From Podospora pseudocomata (Eukaryota; Ascomycota; Sordariomycetes; Sordariales; Podosporaceae): 64,000 nucleotides of DNA. The notes beneath the pieces are model-generated. The model worked only from the letters and a program-made list of their open reading frames with translations. It did not search any database and was not told the DNA's origin. The position numbers and the translations under genes were made by a program. The stretch is from the NCBI RefSeq assembly GCF_035222375.1, contig NW_026946363.1:7502001-7566000 (forward strand), read 5' to 3'. Below are positions 62,449 to 64,000 of this stretch, piece after piece (position 1 is the first letter of the stretch; each line of letters starts with the position of its first letter).

Positions 62449-64000
62449 GGTGGTGGACTGTGGCGAGCTCGACGCCGACCAGGCCTTTCACCAAGCTCGT
62501 CTGAATAGGGGAGGGAGGGGGAGACTCGCGAACGGACGATGGTGGGAGTTTTCAATCTGACCCAGGCAAGAACCTGGAAAACCCAACCAGATCCGACCAG
62601 TGCCGAACCAAACAATTCCGGGCCAGTCCCGGCAGCCCGACTGTTGTGGACAAGTGACGTGGGCGATGATCACGCCAACCGAGCGCGCAGCTTGGAAAAA
62701 AGCAACCACCACAAGGGACGCACTGCACAGGGGAGTTGACGGCCCTGAATGTGCAACCAGGGCTTGGACGGCCGTTAGCGCGGAACCTGGCTTGAAGATT
62801 GTATGATGCAAGGCAAGGACATAGGCATGCTCCCGTCCATAGAAGGGAGGATATGCTAGAGGCTTTGGGAACAATCCGACTGCCATGTATGTTCTTCAGT
62901 CCTCATGAATATGGAGATTCCATCCAAGCGAACATTGACAATGGTGTGATGCTCAGGAAGAAAGCAGCTGGAAAGGCTTGACCTACTATAGAAGTACTGT
63001 CCTAACAATGATTCATGGACTGGGATGTGCTCCAGGCGCGAGATCACGGACCAGGGTGTTTCTGGGCGGACAAGGATGCTGCAGCCTGGGACCTAGCGCT
63101 TCTGCTTGAGTCGTAGGTTGCAATGCGGATGGCGATGACACTCTCTGCTGCCGTGCCGGTGATTCTCATGCAGAAGCGTTTAATCGCGAGATGGCGGTAC
63201 CTCGGATCGCTCGACTGTGAAAAAGCATACAGATATTGTCATTAATTTGCGTCTGGCTGAGATGGGTCTGATGATGCGGCGGCCATTGAGAGCACGTTCG
63301 GGTGTCAGCCGGGCTCTGTGTCGTTTAGGAGCGTCCAATGCCGATCTCTTGATGTCTTGGACTTGCCCTGCGCCGTTCGGAACCAAGTGGGGGGTCGGAT
63401 TGGGCGGCGACGAGCATGAGCGAGCACGGGTGTGGCTGAAGAGGACAGGAGTATCGCAAGGTCGAGGCAGCCGTATTCAGGAGGGTCGATGTATGTATCA
63501 GGTCAGGTGGCAGAAGAAATGGAGAAGGGGGCGATGCAAGACACAGGAGGATGAAGAAGAAGAAAAAAAGTGAAGATGGTGCGAAGAAAGCACGGATGGA
63601 GGGGTTTGTATCCGGAGCTTGCAGTTTGCTGCAGTCAGCGAGTGGAATCTAAAGACTTTCCCAGACAACTGGAAGCGACCTAGCAAGCGAGTGTTGAAGC
63701 TGCTGGATCCGGAGCGAAATGATGGCGGGACGATATCAAGAATGCATCCCGGAATGGCTCCATTCTTTTCAGCTTTTGAGAACACCGACGAGTGAGAAGC
63801 CAGGTGTGCTCTGGAATTCCTTGGACAAAGAACGGGAGTCCCTGCCAAGTGGTGAATAAGGTTGGGTGGGTGACCATGGCTGGAACATCGCTATTTCACC
63901 CGGACGGAGCCCTGCATTGTGCCTTTCATATCACTTGTGAATAGGTTTGAAAAGTTCTTTTTGTTTCCTCACCATCGCCCAACAATGTCCCGTTTGTCAC
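62449..64000. other. intergenic region, right window edge
   Basis: About 1.55 kb with the SYLF-gene promoter and no supportable gene up to the window end. Frames at 63217-63573 (plus) and 63498-63848 (minus) overlap and lack motifs. A gene starting beyond the edge cannot be judged. Confidence 0.5.

Overview
The window is nuclear DNA of a filamentous ascomycete. Introns are short (about 45-110 bases, GT..AG with CTAAC/CTGAC-like branch sites) and interrupt most genes. The gene set (group III G-alpha, Hog1/OS-2 MAPK, Arp9, Srf1, Tok1-type channel, three-domain Fox2) points to the Pezizomycotina. Protein wording recalls Sordariomycetes, probably Sordariales, but this is recall and not a search. 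I see 20 protein genes on both strands. I see no tRNA or rRNA gene, no CRISPR array and no recognisable transposon or viral fossil. All splice models were read by eye; every multi-exon model keeps a continuous frame.

Layout: 1-6.5 kb holds FOX2 (-) and a glycerate-kinase-like P-loop protein (+). 7-15 kb holds an ECM11-domain protein (-), NBP35 (+), the actin regulator GMF1 (-) and a mitochondrial-looking molybdopterin-binding-domain protein (+). 18.3-22.4 kb holds RAS1 (+), a putative cysteine-protease-like protein (+) and a weak hypothetical (-). 22.9-28.6 kb holds a TOK1 potassium channel (-) and a proline-rich tail-anchored protein (+). 29.3-36.9 kb holds cullin-1 (-), SRF1 (-) and a mitochondrial K+/H+-exchange-domain protein (+). 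37.2-43.1 kb holds AVL9 (-) and the HOG1 MAPK (-). 46.6-53.6 kb holds glycogen phosphorylase (-) and a group III G-alpha (-). 56.8-62.5 kb holds ARP9 (-) and a SYLF/Ysc84-type protein (-).

These are mostly conserved housekeeping and signalling genes, not a biosynthetic or mobile cluster. A loose theme is nutrient and osmotic signalling: Ras, G-alpha, HOG1, a K+ channel, mitochondrial K+/H+ exchange and glycogen breakdown. I see no shared operon-like control. The most notable points are: very long gene-free DNA immediately 5' of each of the three signalling genes (RAS1, HOG1, G-alpha); a 9-nt internal microexon; a stop-free 60-nt intron in TOK1; a last ARP9 intron that decides the C-terminus; a FOX2 without a canonical PTS1; and two family-less proteins. 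I found nothing that convincingly amounts to a new system.
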